28,083 nucleotides of DNA, from assembly GCA_030616665.1 (NCBI GenBank), contig JAUWWX010000002.1, positions 1-28,083 on the forward strand. The letters run 5' to 3'. Position numbers and translations under genes: made by a program. Below are positions 13,261-21,335 of this stretch, one piece after another; the stretch's first letter is position 1, and every line of letters begins with the position of its first letter. Below the pieces are notes generated by a model. That model had not been told where the DNA came from and ran no database searches. It worked only from the letters and a program-made list of their open reading frames with translations. The stretch comes from an archaeon. GTDB taxonomy: Archaea > Iainarchaeota > Iainarchaeia > Iainarchaeales > GCA-2688035.

Positions 13261-15135
13261 CTACTTCTTTGCCTTTTTGGCGAGCTCTTCCCGCAAAATC
13301 CTGCTTATTGTGCTGCCATCAGCCTTTCCTTTTAATTCGCGCATTGTGTCTCCCATCAGCGCAGCCAAGGCCCTTTCGCCCTTTGCTTCAACCAGAGAGC
13401 GGTTTTTTTCAATTATGTCAACAATTGTTTTCCGCAGTCTTTCATCAGAAACCCTTTCAATCCCCATGCCCTTCAACACATCCTCTGCTTTGGTTCCTGG
13501 CCCTTTGCTCCACTGCCTCAGGAAGTCAAGGAGGATGTCCTTTGAAATTTTTTTGTTTTTTTCAAGAAGCAGTGCTGATTCAACCATCTGGTTTGAAACA
13601 TCCTTAGTGCCCTCTCTTCTGAGCTGCGTTAACCCGTCCAGGAGAAGGGTTGCAGCAGTAGTCGCATTGATGCCCTTCTCCAAAAGCCGTTCAAAGAAGC
13701 AGGCGTAATTGCTTAGCTCCATTCCTTCAATCAGCTTGCCGGGCAATCCTTTTTCAGCATAAAGCTTTTCCCTTTCCTCTACTGTCAGTGGCAGTTGCTT
13801 TGCAATCCCTGACAGCTGCTTTGCGTCAACGCTTACAGGCTCCAAATCGGTTTCAGGGTACATTCTTGCTGCTCCAGGCAAGGGCCTGCTGTACTCTGTA
13901 TTGCCTCCTTCCAAGGCATTCCTTGTCTCTTCCGGTACGCCGACCAAGCCCTGCTTGCATCTTTCAACAACAGCTTGCAGCGTCTTCTTAGCCTTTTCCT
14001 TGTCTGCCTGCACCAAAGCGAATGCGTCGTCCATTACGCAGTTGCACTTGTGCCTAACGTGCTCTATTTCCCTTTCACTTATCTCATAAGCAGGCAGCTC
14101 GTCGCTGTGCACAATGCCTTTTACTCCGGTTATTGCCTTTACATATCCAGCCAATTCTGTTCCAAAGCGCCTTTCTGGCTGAACCTCTTTTCCTAACAGG
14201 CCGCCCATTTTGTGCAACTTGACGCCGAACACTGGCTTGCCTTTCAAGAACCTGCATTCCGTTCCAGAAAAAATCTGTGTCAGGCCAACAATTTCTGCCT
14301 CAGCAAAATCCTTTTCAGAAATTTTTCTCTTTAACATTTCCTCCTTTATTTCAAGAAGCGCCTGCTGCCTTTGCACCTCTCTTCGGACATATAGGTCAAT
14401 CATTCCCAAGTCCTGCACGCCCTTAATTTCAACTCTTGCCCCCTTTTCAATTGAAATGTTGATGTCCTGCCTTATCGTGCCCAAACCCCTTTTTGCTTTA
14501 CAAGTGCGCCTGAACAGTTGGCCAATTCTTTGCGCGCACTCCTTGACCTCTTCCGGCGTTTTCAAGTCAGGTGCCGTGGCAAGCTCTATCAGCGGAATGC
14601 CAAGTCTGTCAAGCCTGTAAACAATCTCCTTTTCACTTTTTTGCATTGGCCTGGCTGCATCCTCCTCCAATGCAAGGCTTTGAATGCCAACTGTTTTATT
14701 GCTCAATTTCAATTCGCCGCCTAGTGCAACGAGCATTGTGCGCTGAAAACCGGATACAACACTGCCGTCAGAAACTTGCTTACGCATTACAATCATTTCG
14801 TCCAAAATTTGTGATTTTGCCATCAAGGCAACTTTTAGAATGGTTTCAAGTGCTTCTTCGTCAGCTGGCTGTGGTGGTTGCTCGTCTGCCTCCAAAAGGC
14901 ATGTGTTTTCCTTGTATGCTTGATAAACAAATGTCAGGTCTTTTCCAAATGCTTCCAACGCAGCCCTGTCAAATTCGCCGAGTTCAGAGGCAACTGCCCT
15001 CAGCTTTCTCTTAAAAACGAGGTCTGGCTTGTCTTCTCTCAGAACAGAGGGGCACCTGCAGAACAGCTTTCCTGTGTCAAGCTGCTGGTGGCACTCCAAG
15101 CCGGACTTCAAGCCAAGTTTTTCCCATTCCCCCAT
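13261..15135 (-). CDS. gatE: Archaeal Glu-tRNAGln amidotransferase subunit E
   Basis: 624-residue GatE, the kinase/transamidase subunit of the archaea-specific GatDE. It has the GatB-like core (LGLKSGLECHQQLDTGKLFCRC near the N-terminus, LALEEDAARPM, YRLDRLGIPLIELATAPDL, IRQDINISIEKGARVEIKGVQ), an AspRS-like insert (about residues 280-400, with FGTELAGYVKAITGVKGIVHSDELP) that separates GatE from GatB, and the helical YqeY tail. I choose ATG 15135 since family members begin a few residues before LGLK; TTG 15153 is an in-frame alternative. CTTAAAAAGC on the minus strand near 15168 is a possible TATA box. Its partner gatD lies 4 kb away. The substrate tRNA-Gln is also in the window. Confidence 0.95.
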   Translation of the reverse strand: MGEWEKLGLKSGLECHQQLDTGKLFCRCPSVLREDKPDLVFKRKLRAVASELGEFDRAALEAFGKDLTFVYQAYKENTCLLEADEQPPQPADEEALETILKVALMAKSQILDEMIVMRKQVSDGSVVSGFQRTMLVALGGELKLSNKTVGIQSLALEEDAARPMQKSEKEIVYRLDRLGIPLIELATAPDLKTPEEVKECAQRIGQLFRRTCKAKRGLGTIRQDINISIEKGARVEIKGVQDLGMIDLYVRREVQRQQALLEIKEEMLKRKISEKDFAEAEIVGLTQIFSGTECRFLKGKPVFGVKLHKMGGLLGKEVQPERRFGTELAGYVKAITGVKGIVHSDELPAYEISEREIEHVRHKCNCVMDDAFALVQADKEKAKKTLQAVVERCKQGLVGVPEETRNALEGGNTEYSRPLPGAARMYPETDLEPVSVDAKQLSGIAKQLPLTVEEREKLYAEKGLPGKLIEGMELSNYACFFERLLEKGINATTAATLLLDGLTQLRREGTKDVSNQMVESALLLEKNKKISKDILLDFLRQWSKGPGTKAEDVLKGMGIERVSDERLRKTIVDIIEKNRSLVEAKGERALAALMGDTMRELKGKADGSTISRILREELAKKAKK

Positions 15136-15177
15136 TCTAACCAGATTATTCAAGCAGAAAAAAGCTTTTTAAGTGAA

Positions 15178-15711
15178 TTAGGGAAAGGAAAGCTTTTTAC
15201 CCAATTCAAGGCATTTTTTTATTACTTCCTTGTTTTTCAGGACTTCGCCTGCTTTTTCTGCTGTTGCTTTAACGCTGCCAACAAGCTTCATTTCATGGCC
15301 TTTGGCAAATTCAATCAATACATTTTCGCAAAATTGCACATTTTGCAGATCTTGTGCGCCAACTGAGACAGCAGCTGCCTTTTTTCCCTTCAGCTTTCCG
15401 CATATGCCGTTTGTCCTGTCAATGAAGTTTTTCATTATTCCTGAAACGTTTTTGAAGTAGTCTGGGCTTCCGAACACAATTGCGTCTGCTGCAAGCATTT
15501 TGTTAATCACTTCAGCCATGTCGTCTTCAATAGGGCATTTCCTTTCTGTTTCAAAACAGTCGCAGACAGCCCTACACGGCTCTATTTTTTTGTCGCTTAA
15601 ATTAACCAGTTCAATTGCCGCGCCCTTGCTCTTTGCCCCATCAAGCACTCTCTTGAGCATTGCTTCAGTGTTCCCTTTTCTCGGCGAACCGCAGATTGCA
15701 ACTACCTTCAT
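15178..15711 (-). CDS. NADPH-dependent FMN reductase / iron-sulfur flavoprotein-like
   Basis: 177 residues. MKVVAICGSPRKGNTEAML is the flavodoxin-like phosphate/FMN loop; the Cys cluster CRAVCDCFETERKC (C-x3-C-x-C-x6-C) lies where iron-sulfur flavoproteins bind a cluster; VFGSPDYFKNVSGIMKNFIDR is the typical second FMN-binding block. The likely role is electron transfer or quinone/oxygen-stress reduction. ATG 15711 is chosen because GGGAG precedes it and the protein then begins at the core fold; ATG 15735 would overlap the upstream gene. It lies 13 bases after the radical SAM gene, so the two are probably co-transcribed, and it might supply electrons to it. Confidence 0.88.
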   Translation of the reverse strand: MKVVAICGSPRKGNTEAMLKRVLDGAKSKGAAIELVNLSDKKIEPCRAVCDCFETERKCPIEDDMAEVINKMLAADAIVFGSPDYFKNVSGIMKNFIDRTNGICGKLKGKKAAAVSVGAQDLQNVQFCENVLIEFAKGHEMKLVGSVKATAEKAGEVLKNKEVIKKCLELGKKLSFP

Positions 15712-15724
15712 TTTTCTCCCTAAA

Positions 15725-16717
15725 TTATTTGTCATTTGTTATTAATATATCCCAGTCATGGTCCTTTTTTGTTATGTTTGACAGCGAGCAACCACCGTGG
15801 CACCTTTCAACAAGCCTGCATTTCTTGCATTTTGGCGGAAGCCATTTGTTGCCCCTGAAGTCTTTCAGAGTCTTCGATTTTTTCCAAATTTCTTGGAGAC
15901 TTTCTTTGAATATGTTTCCCAGTTGATAGCGAGGGTCACTGCCGCATCTTGAAACATTTCCTTCACAATCCAAAGCACATTTAGTGAAGCCCCATTCGCA
16001 CCTTTGCATCATTTTGTGGAATTTTTTGTCAACAATGCAAAAAGGAAAGGCGTCTTCAAATATTATTGGCAATTTGTATACATCTCCAATCTTTTGCAGT
16101 TCTTCAAACAAAACCCTTGCCTGCTTTTTTGAAATTCCGTGTTCGAGTACGCCTTTGGCTCTGCCCATTGGAATAACCCTTTGCACCATCACATAGGATA
16201 CAAAAAGCTTTTCCTTTTCAACCAAATTTTTTATTGCTTGGAAGAATTTGTCAAATGTAGCAGGCGTTGCATTTAACACGATTCCAACTTTTAAGTTGTG
16301 TTCATTGAGTTTACGTATGTTTTTTAACAGCCCTTCGTAAGACCCTCTTTTGCCGGAAACCCTGTCATGCTGTTGTGGGCCATGGCCAAGAATCGTTGCC
16401 TCAAAGCAGTCGATTGTGCTAATTGCTTCGCCAAGTAGTGAACCGAATTCCAGGCTATTGGACAACAGGCTGTTTCGCATCCCCAAATTCTTTGAAAGTT
16501 TCGTCATCTCAGTAAGAAAGGGATAAGTGCAGGGGTCTCCGCCCACAAAATAAATTTGTTCAACGCCTTGCTTTGCCAGTTCTCTTACTATCCTCTCAAT
16601 CTTCTCCCTTGGTGGATGCGCCGTTCTGTCAGAATCCCCCAAGTAGCAGTATGCGCATTTGTTATCGCACACTCGTGTGATGTGCAAAGCAGCTATTTTT
16701 GGCTTTGCTTCATTCAT
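15725..16717 (-). CDS. Radical SAM protein with SPASM-type C-terminal domain
   Basis: 330 residues. CDNKCAYC (Cys17, 21, 24) is the radical SAM [4Fe-4S] site and YFVGGDPCTYP is the following GGDP-type motif. The C-terminus has the SPASM/twitch pattern: CEWGFTKCALDCEGNVSRC, LGNIFKESLQEIW, and CKKCRLVERCHGGCS, so auxiliary clusters are likely. Related proteins modify peptides or help make cofactors such as heme d1 or PQQ; no precursor peptide of the usual kind is clear here. ATG 16717 is chosen because GGGGTGA lies 5 bases before it; GTG 16726 is the alternative. TTTATTTATG on the minus strand near 16745 is the likely TATA box. Confidence 0.9.
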   Translation of the reverse strand: MNEAKPKIAALHITRVCDNKCAYCYLGDSDRTAHPPREKIERIVRELAKQGVEQIYFVGGDPCTYPFLTEMTKLSKNLGMRNSLLSNSLEFGSLLGEAISTIDCFEATILGHGPQQHDRVSGKRGSYEGLLKNIRKLNEHNLKVGIVLNATPATFDKFFQAIKNLVEKEKLFVSYVMVQRVIPMGRAKGVLEHGISKKQARVLFEELQKIGDVYKLPIIFEDAFPFCIVDKKFHKMMQRCEWGFTKCALDCEGNVSRCGSDPRYQLGNIFKESLQEIWKKSKTLKDFRGNKWLPPKCKKCRLVERCHGGCSLSNITKKDHDWDILITNDK

Positions 16718-16775
16718 TTCGCTCACCCCAGACTTTCATAAATAAAGGGAGCAGAAAAAGGGATTTAAAGGGAGT

Positions 16776-16910
16776 CTATCTTGCGCCCCTTCCACCATCT
16801 CTTTTACTTTGTAGAATCTGCGCTACATTCCTAGACCGCTTTCTCCTGCCTGTTGCCCCCTGCTTTTTGGGCTTGTGACTATGGGTTTTCTTTCTTCTCG
16901 CTCTTGACAT
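16776..16910 (-). CDS. Tiny, very basic protein of unknown function
   Basis: 44-codon ORF on the minus strand, ATG 16910 to TAG 16776. The product starts MSRARRKKTHSHKPKKQ and contains about 40 percent Arg, Lys and His, with no acidic residue except one Asp. It uses AGA/AGG Arg codons as the neighbours do. It occupies most of the gap between the flavin reductase-like gene and the radical SAM gene. An AT-rich TATA-like stretch at about 16935-16948 could drive it. Such composition suggests RNA or DNA binding, as in small ribosomal or chromatin proteins. I do not recognise a family, and it could be a chance ORF. Confidence 0.5.
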   Translation of the reverse strand: MSRARRKKTHSHKPKKQGATGRRKRSRNVAQILQSKRDGGRGAR

Positions 16911-16963
16911 TTTTTTCACTTCACTATAAAGTCTGTCAATAATTATGGTTTCCTTTCTCCTTT

Positions 16964-17494
16964 TTATTTCTTCCGTTCTACCTCAAACCTTGCGCTAGGC
17001 GAGACAAAGTTTGGGCCGGTGTGGTGCATTACTATCTCATCGTCCTTGATGTTTGGGTCTTTTTCTGCATGAACAATTTGTCCAATCACAAGGAAGTGGT
17101 CTGCTTTGCCAGTCTCCAAAATGCCCTGCAGCCTGCACTCCAGCACAATCTTTGCCTCTGAGACAGTGGGGGCTCTGACCTTCTTGCTCTCCCTGAACTG
17201 AATGCCACTTTTTTCAACCTTGTCAGGCAGCTTGGCTTCGCACGCAATTGCTTTTGCTGCCCAGTCCCTTGTAACAATGTTTACGACGAATTCCTTTGTT
17301 ATCCGCATGTTTTTTATTGTCTGGGTTTCCCTTCTTTGGATGCCGAGATAGAGCATTGGTGGTTTAAACGAAACAGGGGCAATCCACGAGTAAGGAGCGG
17401 CGTTTACTTTGCCTTCCTCATCTTTTGTTGTAACCAGAACAGTAAGCCTCGGGTAAATAAGCCCAATGCTGTCTTCCAACGGAATTTCCTGCAT
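16964..17494 (-). CDS. Flavin reductase-like domain protein (flavoredoxin type)
   Basis: 176-residue split-barrel FMN-binding protein. It begins with IYPRLTVLVTTKDEEGKVNAAP, has the typical SWIAPVSFKPPMLYLGIQRRETQT block and KNMRITKEFVVNIV, and later the ADHFLVIGQI segment. These are the core strands of the flavin reductase-like family that binds FMN as a dimer. Physiological partner unknown; a radical SAM protein and an iron-sulfur flavoprotein lie just downstream on the same strand. The start ATG 17494 is preceded at about 25-45 bases by AT-rich TATA-like sequence shared with the divergent transporter gene. Confidence 0.88.
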   Translation of the reverse strand: MQEIPLEDSIGLIYPRLTVLVTTKDEEGKVNAAPYSWIAPVSFKPPMLYLGIQRRETQTIKNMRITKEFVVNIVTRDWAAKAIACEAKLPDKVEKSGIQFRESKKVRAPTVSEAKIVLECRLQGILETGKADHFLVIGQIVHAEKDPNIKDDEIVMHHTGPNFVSPSARFEVERKK

Positions 17495-17576
17495 TTTTAA
17501 CTAACCCTTGACTAATTTTAGCTGCTTAGTTTTTTAATCACTTTCTTTTTCCATTTAGGGTAAGTGGGGATTGCTA

Positions 17577-19184
17577 GTGGACGTTATTCCAATTGCTTTC
17601 GGCTTGGTTGGAGGCCTTGCCCTGTTTCTTTACGGAATGAAACTATTGAGCACCGGCTTGCAAAAGGCGGCCGGTGACAGGCTAAGGGACTGGATTGAGA
17701 GGCTTACAAAGAGCAAGCTGAGGGGCATTGGCGTTGGAGCCCTTACAACAGCAGTCATTCAAAGCAGCAGTATAACGACTGTTACCCTTGTTGGCTTGAT
17801 TAATGCCGGTTTGCTTTCTTTGGAGCAGTCTATTCCGATCATAATAGGTGCAAACATTGGCACGACTGTTACCGCTCAGTTGATTGCTTTCAAGGTTGGT
17901 GCACTTGCTTTGCCAATAATTGCCGTTGGCTTTGCCCTGAGTTCTCTTGCCAAAAAGCCTTCTTACAGGTATTTTGGCCAGGTCATTTTGGGCTTTGGCT
18001 TGCTTTTTCTCGGAATGAACACAATGTCTGCCGGGGTAAAGCCCTTGCGAAGCGACCCACTTGTGGTTGGCTGGCTGTTGGATCTTGGCAGAACCCCGAT
18101 TCTTGGGATTTCCGTTGGCGCGGTTTTCACCGCAATTGTTCAAAGCAGCAGTGCTACAACCGGCCTTGTGATTGCAATGGCCTCTGAGAAGTTGGTTGAC
18201 CTTCCAACCGCAATCTCTTTGATTATTGGGGCAAATATTGGCACCTGTATAACTGTTCTGCTTGCTTCGATTGGCGCTACTTTGACCAGCAAGAGGGCTG
18301 CTTTGAGCCATATTCTTTTCAACGTGGTCGGAGCCGCCTTGTTTTTTGTGATTTTTATGCCGTTTGTTTCACTGGTTTCCTTGACGGCTGCCGACCTTCC
18401 AAGACAGATTGCAAACGCGCACCTTATTTTCAACGTTTCAGCAGCTTTGCTAATGCTGCCTTTTGTCGGAGTCATGATCTTCGTTGTCAAAACCGTTTTG
18501 CCTGGAAAAGAAATCAGGATCGATGGTGGCATCAAATTTTTGGATGAGAGGACACTGGCAACCCCTGCCATCGCGATAAGCCAGGCTGAAAAGGAGGTTG
18601 AGAGAATGGGCAGGATGGCCTTGTCAGCCCTTGATGACAGTATTAAGTCTTTTAAGTCAAACGATTTAAGGCTTGTCAAGGTTGTTGAGAAACGGGAAGA
18701 TGCTGTCGATGAACTGGACAACGCGATTGAGGCGTTTCTTGTGAAGATTACGAGAAGAGAGCTAAGCAAAAGGCATGCGAAAAGGGTTGCAGCCTTGATT
18801 CACAGCATTTCCGACATTGAAAGGGTTTCAGACCATGCAAACAACATTGCTGAATTGAGTGAAAGGAAGACAAGGGAGAAATTTTCTTTTTCAAAACCTG
18901 CTTTGAGGGAGCTTGATATAATGTTCAAGAAGAGCAGGGAAAGCTTTGCCAAGTCAATCAATGTCTTGGTGAGCGGCAACAAAAAACTTGCTCAAAAGGT
19001 CCTGCTGCTTGAAGGCGAAATAGATGCATTGGAAAAGCAGTTTGAGCAAAACAACTTTGAGAGAATGAACAGCAAAAAATGCAGCCCCAAGGCAAGCGTT
19101 GTTTTTGCCGAGCTTGTCAGAAACCTTGAGAGGATTTCGGACCATGCTCACAATATTTCAATGGCTACAACCTTTGGGTTTTGA
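17577..19184 (+). CDS. Na+/phosphate cotransporter with C-terminal PhoU domain
   Basis: 535-residue membrane protein of the NptA/YjbB type. Two inverted repeat halves each carry the QSSS motif (AVIQSSSITT at about 60-68; AIVQSSSATT at about 186-194) and GANIGT (90-95 and again near 218). About 8-10 membrane segments fill residues 5-315. From about 340 a cytoplasmic helical PhoU-like domain follows, with the repeated ERVSDHANNI and ERISDHAHNI metal-binding motifs. It should import phosphate, or export it, coupled to Na+. I choose GTG 17577 with GGGGAT just before it; TTG 17571 is the other option. The 3' end overlaps gatD convergently by 27 bp. Confidence 0.92.
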   Translation: MDVIPIAFGLVGGLALFLYGMKLLSTGLQKAAGDRLRDWIERLTKSKLRGIGVGALTTAVIQSSSITTVTLVGLINAGLLSLEQSIPIIIGANIGTTVTAQLIAFKVGALALPIIAVGFALSSLAKKPSYRYFGQVILGFGLLFLGMNTMSAGVKPLRSDPLVVGWLLDLGRTPILGISVGAVFTAIVQSSSATTGLVIAMASEKLVDLPTAISLIIGANIGTCITVLLASIGATLTSKRAALSHILFNVVGAALFFVIFMPFVSLVSLTAADLPRQIANAHLIFNVSAALLMLPFVGVMIFVVKTVLPGKEIRIDGGIKFLDERTLATPAIAISQAEKEVERMGRMALSALDDSIKSFKSNDLRLVKVVEKREDAVDELDNAIEAFLVKITRRELSKRHAKRVAALIHSISDIERVSDHANNIAELSERKTREKFSFSKPALRELDIMFKKSRESFAKSINVLVSGNKKLAQKVLLLEGEIDALEKQFEQNNFERMNSKKCSPKASVVFAELVRNLERISDHAHNISMATTFGF

Positions 19185-20531
19185 GGCTTGCTTTTCCTCA
19201 AATCCAAATTCTTCTATCTCTGTCCTCGGCTTTATTTCGCCCCTCAGGTTCTTGCCAATCAGCTTTTTTGCCTCTTCTTTACTGTAATTTCCAAGCAGCC
19301 AAGCAAGTTTTACAAAAGCGGTTTCCGGCAGCATGTCTTCGCCTGGTATAACGTCCAAGTTCATTAAATCTGTTCCCTTGTCATAGACATGCATTTGCAC
19401 CCTGCCAAACAAGCATTGTGAGGTCATTACTGCAACTCCGCCATGTTGAATGAATTTTTTGATTGCCGGAAAAATTTCTTTATGCTCCTTTTTTGTGATT
19501 TCATCCGGGCAATGCCCCGGCGTATGCCCCAAGCCTGTTCCCTCAATCACCAGCCCCTTGAATTTGTTTCGTGAAAAGAATTCAAACTGCTCAGGAAACA
19601 TGTTTATGCTGATTTTGAGCAGGGCAACCCTTCCCTCAAAATTGGGCTTTACAACAATCTTTCCCTTTTTGTCCTTCCTTGCGTAATCCTTCTTCAGGAA
19701 TTTTATTTCCTTTGAGTTGTACCCAACCAGTGCAATTGCCTCGTCATTAACGGGCCTGAACGCATCCCTCCTGCTTGTATGCAGTTTCCTTGTCTTGCAT
19801 GCAGGCAGAATCGCGCATTTACCATCGCTGCTGCTGTGATGCATGCAGATTGCAACACCAGCAAAATCGCTTTTTGTAATGAAGCTTGCAGCGCAAATCA
19901 GGTTCATTGCCGCATCGCTGCTTCCCCTGTCGCTGCTTCTTTGGGCTCCAACCAACAGCACAGGGATTGGGCATTTTTCAATTGCGAAGGCAAGGGCTGC
20001 TGCTGCCACAGCCAGATTGTCTGTTCCCACAGCAATGATTACGCCAGCAACGCCCTTTTTTGCTTCACGTTCAACAGCCTTTGCGATTAGGCCAATGTGC
20101 TCAAAGCGAAGGTCATCGCTCCACATGTTTGCCAACAACCTTGAGTCGAGGTTTGCAATTTCGTTCAGCTCTGGGAACATGGTAAGAAGGTCAGCTGGCT
20201 CAAAGCTGCTGTACACTGCCCCTGTCCTGTAATCAACCCTGCTTACAATTGTTCCGCCTGTGTGCAGGATTGAAACGGTTGGCAGGCCAGCCCTTTTCTT
20301 TAGAGAAGCAGCTCTTGCCTTGCCAACCCTCTTGCCTTCCCCTGTCTTTTTTATTTCGCTGATTTCCCCCAATTTGATTCCAGCATTGTAGCCAGAGTCA
20401 AGTTTCAGAACTAGGATAGCAGGGTCTTTTGATGGCACAATTGTGCCCCTAAGAGTAGTGTTCCCTCTCTTTACCTCTGCTATGTTGCCTTCCCTTAATT
20501 TGTTTTTGCGCAGAAAGCCTTCCAAATCCAT
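19158..20531 (-). CDS. gatD: Archaeal Glu-tRNAGln amidotransferase subunit D
   Basis: 457-residue GatD, an asparaginase-like subunit that frees ammonia for GatE. The N-terminal beta domain (about 1-75) is followed by the asparaginase fold: ILHTGGTIVSRVDYRTGAV (first catalytic Thr), AVGTDNLAVAAAALAF (Thr-Asp pair) and KTRKLHTSRRDAF (catalytic Lys). The block usually read HGTDT is VGTDN here: the Thr and Asp are kept, but the preceding His and following Thr are changed. The N-terminal half distinguishes it from plain asparaginase. It starts 35 bases after the lrp-type gene, and its 3' end overlaps the transporter gene by 27 bp. Confidence 0.94.
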   Translation of the reverse strand: MDLEGFLRKNKLREGNIAEVKRGNTTLRGTIVPSKDPAILVLKLDSGYNAGIKLGEISEIKKTGEGKRVGKARAASLKKRAGLPTVSILHTGGTIVSRVDYRTGAVYSSFEPADLLTMFPELNEIANLDSRLLANMWSDDLRFEHIGLIAKAVEREAKKGVAGVIIAVGTDNLAVAAAALAFAIEKCPIPVLLVGAQRSSDRGSSDAAMNLICAASFITKSDFAGVAICMHHSSSDGKCAILPACKTRKLHTSRRDAFRPVNDEAIALVGYNSKEIKFLKKDYARKDKKGKIVVKPNFEGRVALLKISINMFPEQFEFFSRNKFKGLVIEGTGLGHTPGHCPDEITKKEHKEIFPAIKKFIQHGGVAVMTSQCLFGRVQMHVYDKGTDLMNLDVIPGEDMLPETAFVKLAWLLGNYSKEEAKKLIGKNLRGEIKPRTEIEEFGFEEKQASKPKGCSH

Positions 20532-20566
20532 TCAGAACCAGTTAAATTCTAATTGCAAAAATTCTT

Positions 20567-21016
20567 TTAATCCATCACTTCTTGCAGGATGACCATTGTT
20601 TGGGTTTTTTCTACTCCGTCAAAGTTTCTCAGCTCGCGCATCACAAACTGGTTTAATTCGTCGATGTTTTTTACCCTTGCCTTGGCAATGAGGTCTGTGA
20701 CGCCTGTTACAGAGTTTATTTCTTCAACAAACGGCAGTTTTGCAATCTTTTTCAGCAATTGTTCAACTGTTAGATTTTTTTCTTTGAGGTCCATGTAATC
20801 GACTGTAATCGCGACATAGGCAGACAGGACCTTTCCAATCTTCTTGTTGTCAATCTTTATTGTATACCCCTTTATGACGCCTTCCTGCAGCAGCTTTTTT
20901 ACCCTGTTGTGCACCGTGGTGCCAGGCAAGCCGGTTTCTTTCGAAATTTTGGCAATGCTGGCCTTTGCATTGCGCTTCAAGGCCTGCAAAACAAGCATAT
21001 CCTTCTTATCGACCAT
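20567..21016 (-). CDS. Lrp/AsnC-family transcription regulator
   Basis: 149 residues. The N-terminal HTH is MLVLQALKRNAKASIAKISKETGLPGTTVHNRVKKL (about 7-42), with EGVIKGYTIKID leading into the C-terminal RAM/ligand domain (YVAITVD..., VTGVTDLIAKARVKNIDELNQFV). Members usually bind amino acids and act as octamers. TTTTAATAA on the minus strand near 21042-21050 fits a leaderless start at ATG 21016, and a 14-bp palindrome at 21021-21034 lies between the two, so autorepression is likely. gatD follows on the same strand, possibly as part of its regulon. Confidence 0.93.
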   Translation of the reverse strand: MVDKKDMLVLQALKRNAKASIAKISKETGLPGTTVHNRVKKLLQEGVIKGYTIKIDNKKIGKVLSAYVAITVDYMDLKEKNLTVEQLLKKIAKLPFVEEINSVTGVTDLIAKARVKNIDELNQFVMRELRNFDGVEKTQTMVILQEVMD

Positions 21017-21020
21017 ATTG

Positions 21021-21034
21021 GAATAAGTATTCCG
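21021..21034. promoter_or_regulatory. Palindromic operator of the Lrp-type gene
   Basis: GGAATAAGTATTCC is a perfect 6-bp dyad with a 2-bp centre. It starts 5 bp before the ATG and lies between the TATA-like element and the start codon, over the expected transcription start. Such placement fits autorepression by the Lrp-type protein it precedes. No second copy was found in the window. Confidence 0.55.
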
Positions 21035-21152
21035 TTATTATTAAAATATTAAGCATTTTTTGTGAATTTATCCCGTTTTTTGGCAATTAATTTAATATAA
21101 AATAAAAAAGAGGAATAGTATATCATTTTTTTTAGAATTGGAATTTTGCCAA

Positions 21153-21226
21153 GTGCGTTCCCGAGTCAAAGACCAAGCAGGAACGCACCCGGTCGTCTAC
21201 TGCAATTAAAAAACTGCACTAGACTC
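21153..21226. other. Conserved-looking hairpin element between lrp and aldolase
   Basis: The 319-bp gap 21017-21335 is AT-rich except for this GC-rich patch. GTGCGTTCC (21153-21161) and GGAACGCAC (21180-21188) form a perfect 9-bp stem with an 18-base loop. Loop segments GACC and GAGTC have complements just downstream (GGTC 21191-21194, GACTC 21222-21226), and AGTGC at the stem base matches GCACT (21216-21220), so alternative folds are possible. An AT-rich TATA-like stretch lies at about 21092-21108. It could be a small RNA or a riboswitch-like element; no known class is recognised. Confidence 0.4.
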
Positions 21227-21335
21227 TACTTTTATTCCCAAAAGTGCTTTTAAACATATTTTGTGGGTCTTCCACTGCCTTTTTTTGACAACAATTTAAA
21301 TAATAGAATGCCCCTATTATTTGCTGGTTTTTTAA

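Noticed and set aside
11871..15366. Many plus-strand ORFs opposite coaBC, gatE and the flavoprotein
   Set aside because: They mirror strongly conserved minus-strand genes and show no recognisable protein features.
17586..19000. Minus-strand ORFs of about 209 codons inside the transporter gene
   Set aside because: They are opposite-strand shadows of the QSSS-repeat transporter and carry no family motifs.
21153..21194. H-type pseudoknot in the lrp-aldolase gap
   Set aside because: The GACC/GGTC pairing would need a 2-base linker to cross a 9-bp stem, which is not sterically possible; only alternative pairing is kept.
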